NCBI GenBank assembly: GCA_023954375.1 | Contig: JAMLIC010000081.1 | Location: 1 to 33,354, forward strand | From: Planctomycetota bacterium | GTDB lineage: Bacteria; Planctomycetota; J058 | Direction of reading: 5' to 3' | DNA: 33,354 nucleotides | The notes under the pieces: model-generated | The model's database searches: none | What the model saw: the letters and a program-made list of their open reading frames with translations, nothing else | Told to the model about the DNA's origin: nothing | Translations under genes and position numbers: made by a program | Part shown: piece by piece, positions 1-10,177 of the stretch | Layout of the letters: the number at the start of each line of letters is the position of its first letter | Position numbering within the stretch: position 1 is the first letter of the stretch

Positions 1-54
1 CCCCGCGGGGGGGGGGGGGGGGCGGGGGGGGGGGGGGGGCGCCCCCCCCCCCCC
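1..54. other. G/C homopolymer low-complexity contig edge
   Basis: The first 54 bases are almost only long runs of G and then C, followed by ordinary high-GC sequence. No gene or structured element is visible. A matching G run closes the other end of the window, so both are most simply explained as sequencing or assembly artefacts at contig ends. The rest of the stretch up to the stop codon at 151 holds nothing recognisable. Confidence 0.7.
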
Positions 55-150
55 ACCGCCCAGGCTCGGTCGGCGGCCATGGGCCGCCTTCCTCCGCCTT
101 CGGCCGACACGGCCGGCGCTCGTCCGGTGCGCCGCCGCGGACGACGTGGG

Positions 151-1470
151 TCAGCCGCCGAACAGCCGTCGCAGCCACCCCCGCCCCTCCGGCGGCGGCT
201 GGGGCTCGGGCGCAGACGCCGCGGCGTCCTCGGCGAGGAGCCAGGGGATCAGCCGCTCGCGCATGGCGGCGAGCAGGGCCGGGTGCTCTGCGGGCATGAC
301 CCGCGCGAGCGCCTGCCGGAGCTGCCCGAGCGCCTCGGTCGCCGTGGGCGCGGCGCAGGCCCAGGCGGCGTTGCTCTCGATGCCGCAAGGCACCTCGTCC
401 GCGACGTCGCGGACGCGCGAGAGCGTGGCCCCCGACGGCCGGGCCAGCCAGGCGTCGACCGCCGCGAGCTTGCGCCGCGCGCCGTCGGCCCACGGGCTGG
501 AGCCGCCTGGGTGTGCTCCGCCGCGCGCGCGGTCGACCTGCACCGCGGCGAGGATCGCGCGCACGATCGCCGGCGCGCCCACGCGCTCCAGGGCCGGCGG
601 CAGGCGCCGCTCGAGCAGCGTGCGCGTGCCTGGGGCCTCCTCGAACGGCACCCCGTTGTGCGCGAGCGCCTGTGCGGCGGGGGCGTGGCCCAGGAGCGCC
701 GCCAGCTCCAGCCGCTCGCGCGGCGCCCCCCGCAGCCGCTCCACCTCGCGGTCGGTCACGGCCGGCGCCTGGGCTCGAGCTCCCGCGGGCGCGCGCAGGG
801 CGTGCGGCGGCCCGTCGGCGCCACAAGAGACCAGCCACGTCCCGACCTCCCGGACGAGCAGGCCCGGGTCGTGCTCGCGGGTGGCCCACACGCCCGCGTA
901 GGCCGCCTCGCGCGTGCGGGGCCCGCAGCCGCGCTCCGCGCGCGCGGCGTCGAGGAGGTCACGCCATGCGCGGAGGTCGGGGCCGCCGTCCAGCCAGGCC
1001 GGGTCTGCGGCCAGCGCCTCGGCGACCTCCAGGAAGGGGCCCGGGGTGCCCGACACCAGCGCGCGCGCCGAGAGGATCAGCGCCTCGCTCGACGGCCACC
1101 GCTCCCCGGTCTCCTCCTCCTCCGCCTCACGGCTCGCGTCCCACTGCCCGGCGACGGCGTGCGCGGCGGCCAGCACCGCGCGGCTGCAGAGCGCATGGCA
1201 CGCTCGCTCCAGCTCGGCCGCGGGCGCACCCTGCCGCGCCTCGAGGAGCCGCTGCTCGATCGCGGCCAGGCGCTCGCCCGGCTCGACGTCGTCGCGCGCC
1301 CCCGCACCGACGGCCTGACCCGCGGCGGCGTGGCCCAGCTCGGCCGCGTCACGCACGAGCTCGCGGTCGAGCGCCCCCGCGCGCATGGCGGCGGCGATCC
1401 AGGCCGCGTGGTCGGCGACCTGCCCCGACGAGCGCCACTGGCGCTCCAGCCGCGTGAGCTCCTCGTCCAC
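151..1470 (-). CDS. Hypothetical 439-aa protein with LAA-x-LGH type helical repeats
   Basis: The gene encodes a 439-residue, Ala/Arg/Glu-rich, predicted all-helical protein with no signal peptide or membrane segment, so it is probably cytoplasmic. The GTG start at 1470 gives an N-terminus MDEELTRLERQWRSSG. Two copies of a short motif are visible: a run of the form L-x-R-E-L-V-R-D-A-A-E-L-G-H near the N-terminus and R-E-R-L-E-L-A-A-L-L-G-H around residue 230. I associate this LAA-x-LGH pattern, reminiscent of Sel1/TPR-like helical hairpins, with proteins of complex bacteria, but I cannot name a family. The C-terminus ends in a basic WLRRLFGG. It is divergent from the FHA gene across a 151-base spacer. 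No Shine-Dalgarno sequence is obvious, so the start is only moderately secure. Function unknown. Confidence 0.7.
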   Translation of the reverse strand: MDEELTRLERQWRSSGQVADHAAWIAAAMRAGALDRELVRDAAELGHAAAGQAVGAGARDDVEPGERLAAIEQRLLEARQGAPAAELERACHALCSRAVLAAAHAVAGQWDASREAEEEETGERWPSSEALILSARALVSGTPGPFLEVAEALAADPAWLDGGPDLRAWRDLLDAARAERGCGPRTREAAYAGVWATREHDPGLLVREVGTWLVSCGADGPPHALRAPAGARAQAPAVTDREVERLRGAPRERLELAALLGHAPAAQALAHNGVPFEEAPGTRTLLERRLPPALERVGAPAIVRAILAAVQVDRARGGAHPGGSSPWADGARRKLAAVDAWLARPSGATLSRVRDVADEVPCGIESNAAWACAAPTATEALGQLRQALARVMPAEHPALLAAMRERLIPWLLAEDAAASAPEPQPPPEGRGWLRRLFGG

Positions 1471-1621
1471 GTGCGTGATCGTAACGCGCAGGGGACCCCT
1501 GAGGTCCGCCGCAGGCGGGGCTTACGTTTTACGGGGTGGAGGTCGTAATTCCTGGCCCGCGAAGGCATCATGCGATGGTTCCGACGTTGCTCGGGACGCC
1601 GGGTCACCCAGAGGGCGGCAC

Positions 1622-3709
1622 ATGGCGAGCGTGATCGTCGTCGGCAGGTCGAAGAACCGGGAGGTGTCGCTCGAGGACGCCGTGACGGTCATCGGGCGCG
1701 ACGGGGGGGCCTCGATCGAGCTCGGCGACCTCCAGGTCTCGCGGCGTCACGCGCTCCTGGTCCGCGCCACGGAGGGGTTCTTCGTCAAGGACCTGGGCAG
1801 CCGCAACGGCGTCCTCCTCAACCAGCGCCGGATCCCGCCCCGCCAGCAGGCCAGGCTGCGTAACGGCGACGTGCTGAGCCTCGGCAAGACGACGATCGTG
1901 TTCAAGGACATCCAGGCGGGCGACGCGGAGCCGCAGGTGCCGACGCTGGTCCGCGTGCCGGCGCCGCCGGTCGCGACGCCGACCGGCGGCTCGAGCGGGG
2001 GCGAGCCGGCGGGACCGGCGACGTCCCCGGTCGCGGCGGCGCCTGGGTCCGGCCCGGCGGCGTCGCCGCGGCGGCCGGCGCCGGGCCCGCGCGGGCCGTC
2101 CGGGCGGGCGGCGGGCGGGATCCCGCGCGCGCTCCCGGCGGCGGGCGCCGGGCGCGGCGGCGCCGACGTGCTCCTGCGGGCGCTCGAGCGGGCCGAGACC
2201 GAGCGGGTCTTCTACCGGAACCTGCTGGTCGGGCTCGCCGGCGTGGTGCTGCTCACCTTCGTCGTCCTCCTCGGCTGGGCGCTCTCCGGCGGCGGGCGCG
2301 CCGCGCCCACGGGCGCCGCCACGCAGGACGAGGGCGGCGCCCAGGCCGCGACGGTCGACCCCGGGCGGGCGGGCGCGACCGACGCCCACACGCACGCGGG
2401 CCTCGACCCGGTGGCCTTCGGCCGCGACGTCCAGCCGGTCCTCGCCGCGCGCTGCGCGAGCTGCCACAGCGTCGTGGGGGGCGGCGGCGGGCTCCTCCTC
2501 GCCCAGAGCGGCGACCCGCGCACCGTCGAGGCGAACCTGTGGGCGGTGCGTCGCTTCGTGCAGCCGGGCCGGCCGCAGGAGAGCGCGCTCCTCCTCAAGC
2601 CGCTCCCGGCGCACGAGGGCGGGCCCGGGCACGGCGGCGGCGACGTCCTGACGATGACCTCGCCCGAGTGGGCGGCGATGGCCGCCTGGGTCGCCGGCGG
2701 GCCGACCCCGCGCGAGGCGACCCCGCCGTCGACCGCGGCGGACGAGGACCTCGCGGTCCGGATCGACCTCCCCGGCGCCGAGGTCCCCGTGGGCCGGGCG
2801 GCGCCGCTCCGCTCGGCGCCCGATGCGGCCGCGGCCCAGGGGCCCCTCTCCTACCGCTGGGCGCTGCGCGCCCGGCCGGCCGGGTCGGCCGCCCGGATCG
2901 AGCGCCCCGCCGAGGCGCAGGCCGAGCTCGTCCCGGACCGCCCGGGGACCTACGTCGTCATGCTCGTCGTGCACGACGGCAAGGCGTCGGGGTCCGCCGA
3001 GGCGACGCTCGTCGCCGTCGACGGCGCCGGCGGTGAGGCTCCGCCCGGCACATCGGCGTCCGCCGCGGCGCCCTCCACGGGGCCGGCCGCCGGGCCGGCC
3101 GGGGCGCGCGCGTTCCAGGCGCTCGTCGGCCGGGCCCCGACGGCGGACGAGGCGCGCGGCCTCGAGGGCCTCGCCGGCGACGCCCTGGTGAAGGCGCTCC
3201 TCGAGCGGCCCGAGCCCTACCGCGCCTGGTGGGAGGCCGAGCTCGAGCACCTCGGGCTCACCGGCGAGCACCGACCGAAGGGCGCCACGTGGGACTCCGT
3301 CCCCGAGCGGCTGCGCGCGAGCCGGATCACGGCGGTCGACGCCCTGCAGGCGCTCCTCTTCAGCCAGGCGTGGGCCTCGCGCCACGCGGGGCGGGAGGCC
3401 TACGTGGCGGCGGTGCTCGAGCGCGTCCTCGGCCTCGACGGCGCGCAGGCGACCGCCGCGCGCGGCCCGGCCGAGCGGCTCCACGACGGCCACGAGGCCG
3501 AGCTCTTCGGGCGCAAGGGGGAGTCGCAGGCCGACCTGGTGCGCATCGCGGGCCAGGACGAGCGCGCGCGCCGCGCGCTCCTCGCCCGGGCCCACCGGCG
3601 GGTCACCGGCCGCGCCGCGCCGCCCGACGTGCTCGAGCCGGCCGTCGCCCGCGCCGTCGAGGCGCCGGCGGACGTCTTCCGCATCCTCGCCCGCTGGGCG
3701 AGCGAGTAG
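1622..3709 (+). CDS. FHA domain - transmembrane - cytochrome c - PKD-like fusion protein
   Basis: This 695-aa protein links a phosphothreonine-binding FHA domain to an extracytoplasmic haem domain. ATG 1622 is chosen because it follows GAGGG and starts the FHA fold directly. Residues 1-97 carry the FHA hallmarks: GR at 25-26, S40-R-R-H43 and GSRNG at 59-63. A Pro/Ala/Gly-rich linker follows, then one membrane helix at about 201-222. Next comes a single CxxCH haem site (C278, C281, H282) in a stretch like the planctomycete cytochrome C domain (PSCyt1). Residues ~379-468 look like a PKD/Ig-like beta domain. The helical C-terminus (~493-695) loosely recalls the DUF1549-type regions found in planctomycete cytochrome proteins. 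Inference: the FHA side faces the cytoplasm and may dock phosphorylated kinases, three of which are encoded nearby. Partner and electron route are unknown. Confidence 0.85.
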   Translation: MASVIVVGRSKNREVSLEDAVTVIGRDGGASIELGDLQVSRRHALLVRATEGFFVKDLGSRNGVLLNQRRIPPRQQARLRNGDVLSLGKTTIVFKDIQAGDAEPQVPTLVRVPAPPVATPTGGSSGGEPAGPATSPVAAAPGSGPAASPRRPAPGPRGPSGRAAGGIPRALPAAGAGRGGADVLLRALERAETERVFYRNLLVGLAGVVLLTFVVLLGWALSGGGRAAPTGAATQDEGGAQAATVDPGRAGATDAHTHAGLDPVAFGRDVQPVLAARCASCHSVVGGGGGLLLAQSGDPRTVEANLWAVRRFVQPGRPQESALLLKPLPAHEGGPGHGGGDVLTMTSPEWAAMAAWVAGGPTPREATPPSTAADEDLAVRIDLPGAEVPVGRAAPLRSAPDAAAAQGPLSYRWALRARPAGSAARIERPAEAQAELVPDRPGTYVVMLVVHDGKASGSAEATLVAVDGAGGEAPPGTSASAAAPSTGPAAGPAGARAFQALVGRAPTADEARGLEGLAGDALVKALLERPEPYRAWWEAELEHLGLTGEHRPKGATWDSVPERLRASRITAVDALQALLFSQAWASRHAGREAYVAAVLERVLGLDGAQATAARGPAERLHDGHEAELFGRKGESQADLVRIAGQDERARRALLARAHRRVTGRAAPPDVLEPAVARAVEAPADVFRILARWASE

Positions 3710-3721
3710 CCCGGCTCACGG

Positions 3722-4702
3722 TCACAGCGCCGGCAGGCGGCGGGCGGCCAGGGCGTCGTACTCGCGCACGACCTCGTCGACGATCTCGCGGCAGGGCTGG
3801 ATCGCGCGCAGCTTGTAGACGCCCGTCCCGGCGTAGAGCAGGAGCGGCCGCGCGTTCTCCTCGAAGAACGCCTGGCTGAGGGCGAACACGCGCTCCTTGT
3901 CCTGGAAGATCTTCTCGACCTCGCCCTCCCTCGAGGCCGTCTTGTAGGCCTTGTTGGTGATGAACCGCATCGAGAGCGTGTCGTTGACCGGCGTGAGCGC
4001 CGTCGTCAGCGGGCGCTTGAGGTTCGAGTCGAGGACCTGCGCCTTGATCGAGGGGTGCAGCGGCGACTCCTCGGCGAAGAAGAAGCGCGTGCCCATCTGC
4101 ACCCCGGCGGCCCCACGCAGGAGCGCGCGCAGGAGGTCGCCGCCGTCCCACATGCCGCCGGCCCAGAGGAGCGGGGCGCCGGGGCGGGCGACCGGGCGGA
4201 CGAGGTCGAACAGCTGCTCCGTCCCGTAGTGCGAGTTCGCCCCGCCCGACTCGTTGCCCTGCACGATCAGCGCGTCGTAGGGCCGCTCGGCGACCATGCG
4301 CGCGACGGTCGGCGCGTTGACGCTCACGAGCACGGTCAGGCCCAGCTCCTCCTTGAGGCGCTGCATGGACTCGGAGAACCAGCCGCCGAGCGTGAACACC
4401 TTCACGCCGTCCTCGCGGGCCAGCCGCTCGACGAGCGCGAAGCTCTGCTCGAAGAAGGGCACGTTCACCGAGAACGGCCGCGCGGTCGCCCGGCGGATCA
4501 GGTCGACCTGCTCCTTGACCCGGTCGTGCGTGCGGTAGTGGAAGGTCCCCAGCGTCCCCAGGGCGCCGGCCTCGGAGACCGCCGCCACGAGCCGGGCATC
4601 CGAGCCGAAGGTCATGCCGCCCTGCACGAGCGGGTAGCGGATGCCCAGGGCGCGGCAGAAGGCCCGGGCGGGGTGCGTCTCCTCGGCGGCGGCGTCGGTC
4701 AT
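3722..4702 (-). CDS. Nitronate monooxygenase / FabK-like FMN oxidoreductase
   Basis: A 326-aa TIM-barrel flavoprotein of the nitronate monooxygenase (2-nitropropane dioxygenase) / FabK superfamily, which uses FMN. Members oxidise nitronates such as propionate 3-nitronate or reduce enoyl-ACP. Visible signatures are PLVQGGMTFG at residues 24-33 (first FMN-binding loop), SVNVPFFE in the second strand, the QGNESGG loop at about 148-154, the LLWAGGMWDG loop and GVQMGTRFFF (phosphate-binding loop). The usual QGxEAGGH motif with its catalytic His is altered here to NESGGANSH, so the His, if equivalent, is displaced by two residues and substrate class is uncertain. It ends 12 bases from the convergent FHA gene. 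ATG 4702 lacks a strong ribosome-binding site. The family is secure and the precise reaction is not. Confidence 0.85.
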   Translation of the reverse strand: MTDAAAEETHPARAFCRALGIRYPLVQGGMTFGSDARLVAAVSEAGALGTLGTFHYRTHDRVKEQVDLIRRATARPFSVNVPFFEQSFALVERLAREDGVKVFTLGGWFSESMQRLKEELGLTVLVSVNAPTVARMVAERPYDALIVQGNESGGANSHYGTEQLFDLVRPVARPGAPLLWAGGMWDGGDLLRALLRGAAGVQMGTRFFFAEESPLHPSIKAQVLDSNLKRPLTTALTPVNDTLSMRFITNKAYKTASREGEVEKIFQDKERVFALSQAFFEENARPLLLYAGTGVYKLRAIQPCREIVDEVVREYDALAARRLPAL

Positions 4703-4764
4703 GGGGCCGGGATCCTACCCGCGGCCGGCGGCCCGCGCGCGAGGGCCGGGCCGCTCCGGAAAGA

Positions 4765-4804
4765 GGGCAGGCGGGCCACGCTCCACGGCGCGGCCCGCCT
4801 GCCC
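4765..4804 (-). terminator. Strong hairpin, probable terminator of the DUF11 gene
   Basis: A perfect 13-bp inverted repeat (GGGCAGGCGGGCC at 4765-4777 and its complement at 4792-4804) encloses a 14-base loop. Read on the minus strand it lies about 65 bases after the stop of the DUF11 lipoprotein gene and is followed by CTCTTTCC, a weak T-rich tail. It sits between that gene and the start of the nitronate monooxygenase-like gene. The lack of a clean U-tract leaves Rho-independent function probable rather than certain. Confidence 0.6.
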
Positions 4805-4867
4805 CGTCCCTTCGCGAGGACGTCGTCTTCCGATGCGCTCGCCGTCGAGGACGAGCAGCGTCCCCCG

Positions 4868-6637
<1,770 letters not shown>

Positions 6638-6859
6638 CACGTGTCCTCCTCCTCTCCGGGTGGCGGTTTGAACGGGGCGCCGATGACGCCCGACCCGGTC
6701 GGCAGGGGCAAGCGCAAGGGGCTTGCCACGCCCGGGCCCGTCGACGCGCGCGGCGAAACCCCGCCGCGGCGGCCGTCCGGGGTCGCTGCTGACCCGCCCG
6801 GGCGCCGGGTGGCGCGCCCCCCCTGGCCCGACCGCGGGCCCGGATGCTCCGATCTCGGG

Positions 6860-7465
6860 GTGCGCGCCCGCGTCGTCGCCCTGTGGAAGCCCTACGGCCA
6901 CCTCTCCCAGTGGACGCCGCGCGCGGGCCACCCGGGCCTGGGCGACCTGCTCGCGGCCGACCCCGGCGGGGGCCGCGGCCCGCGGGGCCCGCTGCGCGCC
7001 GTCGGCCGCCTCGACCACGACAGCGAGGGGCTGCTCCTGCTCACCGACGACGGCGCCCTGACGCACCGCCTCACGGACCCGCGCTTCGCCCACCCGCGCA
7101 CCTACTGGGCGCAGGTCGAGCGGGTCCCCGACGACGAGGCGCTCCGTCGCCTCGCGCGCGGCGTGGCGCTCGGCGACGGGACCACGCGCCCGGCCGCCGC
7201 CCGCCTGCTCGACGGCGAGCCGCCCCTGCCGCCGCGCGACCCGCCGATCCGTGCGCGCAAGACCGTGCCCACGGCGTGGCTCGAGCTGACCCTCACCGAG
7301 GGGCGCAACCGCCAGGTGCGGCGCATGACGGCGGCCGTGGGGCATCCCACCCTGCGCCTCGTGCGGGTCGCCGTGGGTCGCCTGCGCCTCCTCGACCTCG
7401 GGCTCGCGCCGGGCGCGTCCCGCGACCTCGGCGCGACGGAGGTCCGCGCGGCCGTCACCCCGTGA
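6860..7465 (+). CDS. rluE: 23S rRNA pseudouridine(2457) synthase RluE-like
   Basis: A 201-aa pseudouridine synthase of the RsuA/RluB/E/F family. It isomerises a uridine in 23S rRNA (U2457 in E. coli for RluE). There is no N-terminal S4 domain, as in RluE. GTG 6860 puts the characteristic LWKPYGHLSQWTP near the N-terminus. The catalytic loop GRLDHDSEGLLLLTDDG contains the essential Asp at residue 52. Further conserved blocks are PRTYWAQVE, the PTAWLELTL strand and the diagnostic EGRNRQVRRMTAAVGHPTLR. Length and motif order fit RluE rather than the longer S4-containing RsuA or RluB. The 219-base upstream spacer holds no recognised element, and the ribosome-binding site is weak. The gene converges on a kinase gene with only 12 bases between the stops. 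Confidence 0.92.
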   Translation: MRARVVALWKPYGHLSQWTPRAGHPGLGDLLAADPGGGRGPRGPLRAVGRLDHDSEGLLLLTDDGALTHRLTDPRFAHPRTYWAQVERVPDDEALRRLARGVALGDGTTRPAAARLLDGEPPLPPRDPPIRARKTVPTAWLELTLTEGRNRQVRRMTAAVGHPTLRLVRVAVGRLRLLDLGLAPGASRDLGATEVRAAVTP

Positions 7466-7477
7466 GCGTCCGTCACG

Positions 7478-9211
7478 TCAGTCCTGGATCTGCCAGCGGA
7501 GGCGCTGCGAGAACGGCCCGCCGCCCCCGGCCACCTCGCCATCGATCTGCGCCTCGGCCTCGAGGAGGCGCCCGCCCGCCAGCGCGGCGTGGCCGCGCGC
7601 CCGCACGGAGTGGACCGCCCTGGCCCCCTCTGGCCACTCGGGCGCGCCGACGAGCCGCCAGCCGAGGCGGACCTCGTCGCCGCGCCGCGCCTCGAGCGTG
7701 ACGCGCCGGCGACCTCGCCCCACATGGGTCGGGCCGAGGACCGGCGCGTCGCGCGTCCAGCTCTCGCCGACGTCCGGCGCCGCGCCGCCCGGCAGGACGT
7801 CGCCGAGCACGCCGAGGAGGGCGCGCATGGTGACGTCGCGGATCCCCCCCACCGGGCCGCCGGCCGCGCGCAGGCGCTCGTCCAGGGCGTCGAGGCCGGT
7901 CACCTCGAGCACCGCCCCGGTGGTCGGCGCGAGGACGACCCGCAGCGGCGCGCCGACGGCGAGGCCCAGATGGCGCAGCCAGGCGGCCTGCTCGGCCGCC
8001 GGGCCCTCGGAGTCGAAGCCGGCCGCGGGCGCCCCGGGGCCGGGGTCGATCCGCACGGCGCGGATCACGCCGTCGAGGCGCAGCCGCTCGGCGGTCGCCT
8101 CGGCGCAGGTGAGCGTCACCACGTAGCTCAGCCCGCCGCCGGCGCCGGCGCCGATCTCGAGCCGCACGTCGAAGGCGCCGCCGGGGCTCAGCGACCAGCC
8201 GAACGCGGCCTCGGCGACGTCGGGCTCCGGCGCGGTCGTCGCTGGCGCGGGGCTCACGACCGGAGCGGCGGGCGGCTCACCGACGCGGGCGGCCGCCCCG
8301 ACGACCGCCCACACGAGCGCGACGACGAGCGCGACGACGAGCGCGGCCGCGGCCGCGATCGGCCAACGCCGAGGCGCCCGGCCCAGCGCGTCGGGGCGCT
8401 GACCCGCCGCGAGCCGCTCCAGGTCCGCGAGGAGCGCGCCGGCGTCGGGGTAGCGGGCCGACGGGTCCTTCGCCAGGCACCGGGCCACGACCGCCTCCAG
8501 CCCCGGCGACGCGTCCGGGCGGCGCTCGCGCAGGCGCGGCGCCGGCGCGCCGATCACGCTCGCCAGGCAGGTGGCCAGGTCGGGCCCCTCGAACGGCGAC
8601 GCGCCGCAGCAGGCCTCGAACAGGAGCGCCCCGAGCGCGTGCACGTCGGTCCACGGCCCCACCCCGCCGGGCCCGCCCGCCTGCTCGGGCGCCATGTGGC
8701 TCGGCGTGCCCACGACCTGCCCCGTGCGGGTCAGCCGCTCGAGGTCGAGGACCAGCGCCACGCCGAAGTCGGCCAGCCGGAGCCGACCGTCCAGGTCGAC
8801 GAGGACGTTGTCGGGCTTGACGTCGCGGTGCACGACGCCGGCCGCGTGCGCGTGGGCCAGGGCCGACGCCAGCGCGCGCCCCCACCCGACGACGCAGGCC
8901 TCCTCGGGCGGCGGGCCGGCGCGCAGCCGCTCGCCCAGCGTCTGGCCCTCGACCAGCTCGAACAGGAGGTAGGGCGCGCCGTCGGGCAGGGCGCCCGCGT
9001 CCACCGCGCTCACGATCCCCGGGTGGCGCAGGCGCGCGACCACCTCGCCCTCGCGCCGCAGCCGCTCGACCCCGCGGGCCGAGACCCCGCGCAGCACCTT
9101 CAGCGCGAGCCGGCGCGGGTCGCCGGGGCGGCGGACCTCGAACACCGTCGCCATGCCGCCCTGACCGAGAGGTCGGACGACCTCGAACCCGGGCCCCTCG
9201 GTCGACGTCAT
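7478..9211 (-). CDS. Membrane Ser/Thr protein kinase (Hanks type) with extracytoplasmic tail
   Basis: A 577-aa receptor-like kinase. The catalytic domain covers residues ~9-270: glycine loop GQGGMATVF (16-24), ATP-anchoring K38 in ALKVL, catalytic loop HRDVKPDN with D130, metal-binding DFG at 148-150, and GTPSHMAPEQ as the P+1/APE segment. All catalytic residues are present, so it should be active. One membrane helix rich in Ala/Val lies at ~283-308. The ~260-residue exported part begins with WSLSPGGAFDVRLEI and is rich in beta strands. I do not recognise its family, and it lacks PASTA repeats. ATG 9211 is chosen because the kinase fold begins directly after it. The gene is divergent from the DUF4920 operon (117-base spacer). 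Likely senses an envelope or periplasmic cue, with targets unknown. Confidence 0.88.
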   Translation of the reverse strand: MTSTEGPGFEVVRPLGQGGMATVFEVRRPGDPRRLALKVLRGVSARGVERLRREGEVVARLRHPGIVSAVDAGALPDGAPYLLFELVEGQTLGERLRAGPPPEEACVVGWGRALASALAHAHAAGVVHRDVKPDNVLVDLDGRLRLADFGVALVLDLERLTRTGQVVGTPSHMAPEQAGGPGGVGPWTDVHALGALLFEACCGASPFEGPDLATCLASVIGAPAPRLRERRPDASPGLEAVVARCLAKDPSARYPDAGALLADLERLAAGQRPDALGRAPRRWPIAAAAALVVALVVALVWAVVGAAARVGEPPAAPVVSPAPATTAPEPDVAEAAFGWSLSPGGAFDVRLEIGAGAGGGLSYVVTLTCAEATAERLRLDGVIRAVRIDPGPGAPAAGFDSEGPAAEQAAWLRHLGLAVGAPLRVVLAPTTGAVLEVTGLDALDERLRAAGGPVGGIRDVTMRALLGVLGDVLPGGAAPDVGESWTRDAPVLGPTHVGRGRRRVTLEARRGDEVRLGWRLVGAPEWPEGARAVHSVRARGHAALAGGRLLEAEAQIDGEVAGGGGPFSQRLRWQIQD

Positions 9212-9283
9212 CGCGCGGATGCTCGCAGCCGATCCGGGGCGCGACCACCCGGACCTTCCCTTCCTGCCCCGCGCCCCCCGTGG

Positions 9284-9289
9284 TAGACT
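9284..9289 (+). promoter_or_regulatory. Possible -10 element upstream of the DUF4920 operon
   Basis: In the 117-base spacer between the kinase and the DUF4920 gene, TGGTAGACT contains a TAGACT box resembling a sigma-70 -10 hexamer with an extended TGn-like start. It lies 40 bases before the ATG at 9329. A TTCCTG 17 bases upstream is a poor -35 match. A recognisable ribosome-binding site (CAGGAG) follows at 9316-9321. Suggestive only. Confidence 0.25.
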
Positions 9290-9328
9290 CCGCGCCCTCC
9301 CCAACCCGTTGTCTCAGGAGCACCTAGG

Positions 9329-10177
9329 ATGCCCACCGGCGACCTCGCGCGCCGCTCGTCCATCGCCCTCGCGCTCGGCGCGGCGCTCGTCGCCGTCGCC
9401 TGGGGCGCGCGCGGGCAGGACGCGCAGCCCGCCCCGACGACGCGTCCCACCTCCCGGCCCGCCGCGCGCGCGCCCGAGCTCCCGCCGCTCGGCGCCCCCG
9501 CCGGCGCGTTCGGCGCCGGCGTGACGCTGCCCGACGCCACCCCCCTCGAGCGCGTCGTCGCCGAGCCGGGCGCGCTCCAGGGCCGCCCCGTGCGCGTCGA
9601 CGGCCGCATCAAGGACGTGTGCCGCAAGAAGGGCTGCTGGATGGTCCTCACCGACGGCGAGCGCGAGGTGCGCGTGCGCTTCAAGGACTACGGCTTCTTC
9701 GTCCCGCGCGACGCGAGCGGCCGCGCCGTGATCGTCCAGGGCGAGGTCCTGGCGGAGGAGATCTCGGAGGAGGTCGCCCGCCACTACGCCGAGGAGGGCG
9801 GCGACCCCGACCGCGCCGCCGAGATCCACGGCCCCCAGAAGGTGGTCAGCGTGATCGCCACGGGGGTCGAGGTCCTCGGGCGCGACGCGCCGCCGCTCGT
9901 CGCGGCCGGCACGCCGGAGGTCACCGCCGCCCTCGCCCGTCGCCTGGGGCAGGCGCAGCGCGTGGCGCCCGGCGGCGCGCCCGTCGCCTCGCTCGACGAG
10001 GCCTTCCGCGCCCTGCGCGCCGCCCCGGGCGGGCGCACGGCCGAGCTCGGCCTGGCGGCGGAGCTCCCCGACTGGTTCGCCTTCAGCGTCGAGGGGCCGG
10101 GCGAGCCGTTCGTCCGCGGCTGGGCCGTGCGCCGCGCCACCGGCGAGGTGGTGCGCTTCGGCGCGGGGGCGCGGTGA
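9329..10177 (+). CDS. Secreted DUF4920-domain protein
   Basis: A 282-aa exported protein and first gene of a five-gene operon. CAGGAG precedes ATG 9329. A signal peptide spans about residues 1-30 (basic start, then IALALGAALVAVAWGARG), followed by a Thr/Pro/Ala-rich linker. Residues ~70-185 match the DUF4920 fold: GRPVRVDGRIKDVCRKKGCWM with C98 and C103, then VRVRFKDYGFFVPRDASGR. This is an OB-like domain of unknown role found in secreted proteins of Bacteroidetes and others, and the paired Cys suggest a metal or disulfide site. The remaining C-terminal ~90 residues are unfamiliar. The stop overlaps the next GTG start in GTGA, implying translational coupling. Its co-transcription with a membrane-associated SMC-like ATPase is unusual. 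Confidence 0.82.
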   Translation: MPTGDLARRSSIALALGAALVAVAWGARGQDAQPAPTTRPTSRPAARAPELPPLGAPAGAFGAGVTLPDATPLERVVAEPGALQGRPVRVDGRIKDVCRKKGCWMVLTDGEREVRVRFKDYGFFVPRDASGRAVIVQGEVLAEEISEEVARHYAEEGGDPDRAAEIHGPQKVVSVIATGVEVLGRDAPPLVAAGTPEVTAALARRLGQAQRVAPGGAPVASLDEAFRALRAAPGGRTAELGLAAELPDWFAFSVEGPGEPFVRGWAVRRATGEVVRFGAGAR

